DNA from: Capnocytophaga periodontitidis
GTDB lineage: Bacteria > Bacteroidota > Bacteroidia > Flavobacteriales > Flavobacteriaceae
NCBI RefSeq assembly: GCF_016126015.1
Contig: NZ_JAEFDB010000016.1
Span: 1 to 43,564 of the forward strand
Length of the DNA stretch: 43,564 nt
Reading direction: 5' to 3'
Position numbers and translations under genes: made by a program. The notes beneath the pieces were generated by a model. That model was not told the DNA's origin, made no database searches, and was given only the letters and a program-made list of their open reading frames with translations. Positions 41,502 through 43,564 of this stretch are shown here, piece by piece (within the stretch, counting starts at the first letter, position 1; each line of letters opens with the position of its first letter).

Positions 41502-42084
41502 TCTGTTTGCTATATGGCTCGGCAGCTGTTCATCTTCTTATAATCTTCCTGCTGAATACCAATCAATGGCTACAACGCCAACAACGATAGCCAATCCCCA
41601 CATAAGGGTAGGGGAGGAGTACCTCTATCGAGCTACTATTACTGCTTATGGTCACACTTTTAGCGGACTCTTAGCAGCTAAAGTTACCGCAGATAATACG
41701 TGGCGAGTAGCCCTCACTACCGACTTTGGCAACACGCTTTTCGATTTTGAAAACCAAAACGGAAAGATAAAAACCAACTATATAACTCCTGATCTCAATA
41801 GAAAAATCATTATTCGTACCCTCAATACCGACTTTAATCACCTACTGAAAACCCATTGGCAGGTTACCCAAAAATACATAAATAACAACACTATAGTGGT
41901 GGAACAAAGCAAAGATGGGAATGATACAGTTTATCTGTTTACCTCAGAAGATACACTCCAAAAGCAACTCAATATACAAGGTAAAAGGTTGTATACTACC
42001 TTTATATACAATCCTAACAACATAACCATAGAGCACCACACCCTTACCATTAAAATAGTTTTAGAACCCCTTGTTAATTCTTAA
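41479..42084 (+). CDS. Lipoprotein of the pigment-like cluster
   Basis: 201 residues from the ATG at 41479 (a TTG one codon earlier is less likely). Lipobox LGSC (lipid on Cys18 of MKQILKCSLFAIWLGSC, counted from the start). The mature part is beta-rich, with HIRVGEEYLYRATITAYGHTF and two stretches that look like strands of a LolA/LolB-like barrel (TLNTDFNHLLKTHW). Unrecognised family; position after LolA-like protein suggests a partner on the outer membrane. The start lies inside the previous gene (23-bp overlap). Confidence 0.6.
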   Translation: MKQILKCSLFAIWLGSCSSSYNLPAEYQSMATTPTTIANPHIRVGEEYLYRATITAYGHTFSGLLAAKVTADNTWRVALTTDFGNTLFDFENQNGKIKTNYITPDLNRKIIIRTLNTDFNHLLKTHWQVTQKYINNNTIVVEQSKDGNDTVYLFTSEDTLQKQLNIQGKRLYTTFIYNPNNITIEHHTLTIKIVLEPLVNS

Positions 42085-42100
42085 TTGTCAATTGTTAAAG

Positions 42101-42469
42101 ATGTTAAAAGATTTTTATACCCTCAATAGCTTAGAAAAACAAGATGCAGAAAATTACCTCTGTACCCTTACCCTCAATCCTCAACACCCTATTTTCGAAG
42201 GGCATTTTCCTAACAACCCTATCACTCCCGGGGTGTGTATGATGCAAATCATCAAAAACCTCACCGAGGAAATTACAAAACATAAACTCTTCTTAGTCAA
42301 AACAACTAATGTAAAGTTTATGGCACTTATCAACCCTATAACTCATCCTATGTTGCAACTTACGCTCGCTATTCAACATAAAGAGGCCGATATACAAGTG
42401 AAAAATACTACCTCTTTTGATGAAACAGTAGCATTAAAACTTACGAATTTATACAAAATACTATCTTAA
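42101..42469 (+). CDS. Hotdog-fold 3-hydroxyacyl-ACP dehydratase-like protein
   Basis: 122 residues from the ATG at 42101; the frame continues up to a TTG at 42071 but adds only ten residues of the TTAATTG tract. HPIFEGHFPNNPITPGV matches the FabZ/FabA active-site loop, with His35 as catalytic histidine. Fourteen residues later, where FabZ has Glu (or FabA Asp), this protein has Gln49 (MMQIIKN). It therefore may be weak, use another residue, or act only in binding. It ends the five-gene cluster; family genes make the polyene chains of aryl-polyene or flexirubin pigments. Confidence 0.78.
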   Translation: MLKDFYTLNSLEKQDAENYLCTLTLNPQHPIFEGHFPNNPITPGVCMMQIIKNLTEEITKHKLFLVKTTNVKFMALINPITHPMLQLTLAIQHKEADIQVKNTTSFDETVALKLTNLYKILS

Positions 42470-42521
42470 GAAGTTCGTTTCTTTACTCATTGTGTAAAAT
42501 GAAAAAAAATAGTTAAAAAAA

Positions 42522-42553
42522 TTGCGCTATGTAAAATAAAATAACTACTTTTG
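42522..42553 (+). promoter_or_regulatory. Consensus promoter of the 42610 gene
   Basis: TTG (42522-42524), 21-nt spacer and exact TACTTTTG (42546-42553). The GTG start at 42610 is 57 nt downstream of it. Confidence 0.6.
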
Positions 42554-42609
42554 CAATCATTTTAAAAAAAGCATTACAAATAAATAACACTAAAACAGCA
42601 ATATTAATA

Positions 42610-43218
42610 GTGGAAAAGGAACGAAAAAAATTTACAGAGAAGAGTTACGAGAAGTTGAAAAATGCAATTCAAGAGATTGTGAATGAGGAGGATAAAAAAG
42701 ATGTATACACACTGTCTTTTTGCTACACCTGTGACGACGACGATTTGCGATTCCCTAAAATTACACTGAGCTATAACACCCTTTCAAATGTAAAAGAAGA
42801 AAGCTACAATGCTGCCTCTAAAGAAGAAGCCAAGTGGAATTTTGATTATTGGTTACAAACTGAAATGGAAACTATAGGAGGTAAAAAAGATAAACTGCTT
42901 AAACAGTGGTTTGCCAAAACCCCTCACTTTTACACCGATGAAGAAAATGATCGTGCTATTGAAGAAGACGAGGATTTGTACGATAAACTCCTCAAAAAAG
43001 GAGATAGATTTTGCAAAGAATTTATAAAAGAAGTGATCGCCCTTGCCAAACAATTGTTAGATGAAGGTGAAATAGAGAAAATATTCGGTCGTAATATTCC
43101 TATTATTATTCATCAGCAAGATTTTGAAGAAACTCCAATTCTTTGGACTAAAAAAGCCAATCCCGCCAAACTCATTAAAGAGTTTTTAGAATACTGGGAT
43201 GGTGATGACGAAGAATAA
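42610..43218 (+). CDS. Acidic cytoplasmic hypothetical protein
   Basis: 202 residues, strongly acidic at the end (YWDGDDEE), no signal or membrane segment. The start is GTG at 42610; no ATG lies nearby in frame and the upstream frame is unpunctuated for several codons. Visible pieces: LSFCYTCDDDDLRFPKITLS, KWNFDYWLQTEMETIG, and LLKKGDRFCKEFIKEV. The layout (a Cys-containing strand, a 'W-x-x-D-Y-W' block, then helices) resembles DUF4303-type proteins, which occur with secreted toxins as immunity partners; this is a weak resemblance. It stands alone with its own promoter and terminator. Confidence 0.55.
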   Translation: MEKERKKFTEKSYEKLKNAIQEIVNEEDKKDVYTLSFCYTCDDDDLRFPKITLSYNTLSNVKEESYNAASKEEAKWNFDYWLQTEMETIGGKKDKLLKQWFAKTPHFYTDEENDRAIEEDEDLYDKLLKKGDRFCKEFIKEVIALAKQLLDEGEIEKIFGRNIPIIIHQQDFEETPILWTKKANPAKLIKEFLEYWDGDDEE

Positions 43219-43229
43219 AAACAATCTAC

Positions 43230-43279
43230 ACTTTGCCAAAGATATGAATAATCTCAAAAGTTCGTCTCTTTGGCAAAAT
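43230..43279 (+). terminator. TTTGCCAAA-family hairpin, copy 6
   Basis: ACTTTGCCAAAGA (43230-43242) pairs with TCTTTGGCAAAAT (43267-43279) at 12 of 13 positions around a 24-nt loop, followed by TTTTATTATTAT. It begins 11 bp after the stop of the 42610 gene. Confidence 0.72.
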
Positions 43280-43469
43280 TTTATTATTATCTTCCCCAAA
43301 AAACTCATTATCACCCATCCCCCAATCATCAAATCCCATCACCACCCTCTCTTTTCCTAATTTTCTCATTCATCTCACCCCTCCATCCCTGCCCGCACAG
43401 CTCGCACCCCTCCGCTCCCATTCCTAATTCCCATTCCTGCCCGTGCGTCTCGCACCCCCTTTCCGGCTA

Positions 43470-43493
43470 GTCCCCCTTCGGGGGTTCGGGGGC
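43470..43493 (+). repeat. GC-rich 24-mer repeat, copy 2
   Basis: Reads GTCCCCCTTCGGGGG then TTCGGGGGC; CCCCC/GGGGG around TTC gives a short hairpin. It matches 4471-4494 (minus strand) at 22 of 24 positions. Confidence 0.55.
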
Positions 43494-43508
43494 TATTCCC
43501 ACCACCCC

Positions 43509-43538
43509 CTCCGAGTTTCTCCGAGTCTCTCCGAGTTT
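43509..43538 (+). repeat. Tandem 10-bp repeat CTCCGAGTTT (3 units)
   Basis: Three consecutive 10-bp units, the middle one ending TCT instead of TTT. It lies in the cytosine-rich end of the window with no gene nearby. Confidence 0.7.
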
Positions 43539-43564
43539 TTCCTCAAAAAATATTCCCCTCATTC

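Larger units (their letters stand above)
43280..43564. other. Cytosine-rich, low-guanine non-coding end region
   Basis: From about 43290 the plus strand is strongly C/T-rich with few G's, unlike all other intergenic DNA here. It contains runs of C, an imperfect repeat pair (TGCCCGCACAGCTCGCACCCC near 43389 against TGCCCGTGCGTCTCGCACCCC near 43438, shown in part), the GC-rich 24-mer at 43470 and three CTCCGAGTTT units at 43509-43538. One open frame across 43270-43470 is proline/serine-rich without coding character and is not called. Confidence 0.6.

Noticed and set aside
43270-43470. 66-codon open frame in the cytosine-rich end
   Set aside because: The product is a Pro/Ser/His-rich low-complexity chain that follows from the C/T-rich DNA, it overlaps the terminator hairpin, and no start context or motif supports it.
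1-43564. tRNA, rRNA, CRISPR or insertion sequence
   Set aside because: The gaps between genes were read on both strands; no cloverleaf with CCA-adjacent stem, no rRNA motif, no regular repeat-spacer array and no transposase frame was seen.

Overview
The window reads as chromosome of a Flavobacteriaceae-type Bacteroidetes. Evidence in the sequence: moderately AT-rich DNA, almost no Shine-Dalgarno sequences, repeated promoters of the TTG-N19/20/21-TAnnTTTG type, a PorP/SprF-OmpA pair of the type IX secretion/gliding kind, SusC/SusD genes, and the order ybaB-parA-parB-DUF5683. Gene content and the host-glycan flavour fit Capnocytophaga, but genus is an inference.

Layout. 1-2.1 kb: tail of a PorP/SprF gene and an OmpA/PD40 partner. 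2.3-5.9 kb: a small membrane protein, two unrecognised genes, a winged-helix regulator and CreD. 6.0-11.4 kb: minus-strand run of mostly secreted proteins (YD-like repeats, two Sel1-repeat proteins, small hypotheticals, a DUF2846-like lipoprotein) with one cytoplasmic class III cyclase-like protein in the middle. 11.4-11.7 kb: no gene, but a 204-nt nested hairpin with 6S RNA architecture. 11.9-22.9 kb: a polysaccharide-utilisation locus on the minus strand (SusC, SusD, two GH16-like lipoproteins, an arylsulfotransferase-like lipoprotein, a GH20 hexosaminidase), with a terminator inside it and another at its end. 23.1-31 kb: housekeeping genes on the minus strand (quinone-linked D-lactate dehydrogenase, DUF5683, ParB, ParA, YbaB, an AspT-like transporter, P5C dehydrogenase). 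31.1-35.6 kb: candidate metal or haem uptake operon (His/Cys-rich small protein, TonB-dependent receptor, two related His-rich lipoproteins). 35.7-38.4 kb: fused CcsBA cytochrome c maturation protein, transcribed divergently from that operon. 38.5-42.5 kb: ketosynthase-like, deacetylase, LolA-like, lipoprotein and hotdog dehydratase-like genes resembling part of an aryl-polyene/flexirubin cluster; the ketosynthase and the dehydratase lack canonical catalytic residues. 42.6-43.2 kb: an acidic protein of unknown function, then a cytosine-rich non-coding end.

The most distinctive non-coding signal is a family of seven hairpins built on ACTTTGCCAAAG/CTTTGGCAAAGT, each just after a gene end. Loops differ between copies, and diverged copies keep pairing through G-U pairs on the coding-strand RNA, so this looks like a dispersed repeat used as a terminator. 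Other short repeat families (a GC-rich 24-mer, a CTGATA-type 21-mer, TTAATTG tracts before start codons) also sit in gaps between genes.
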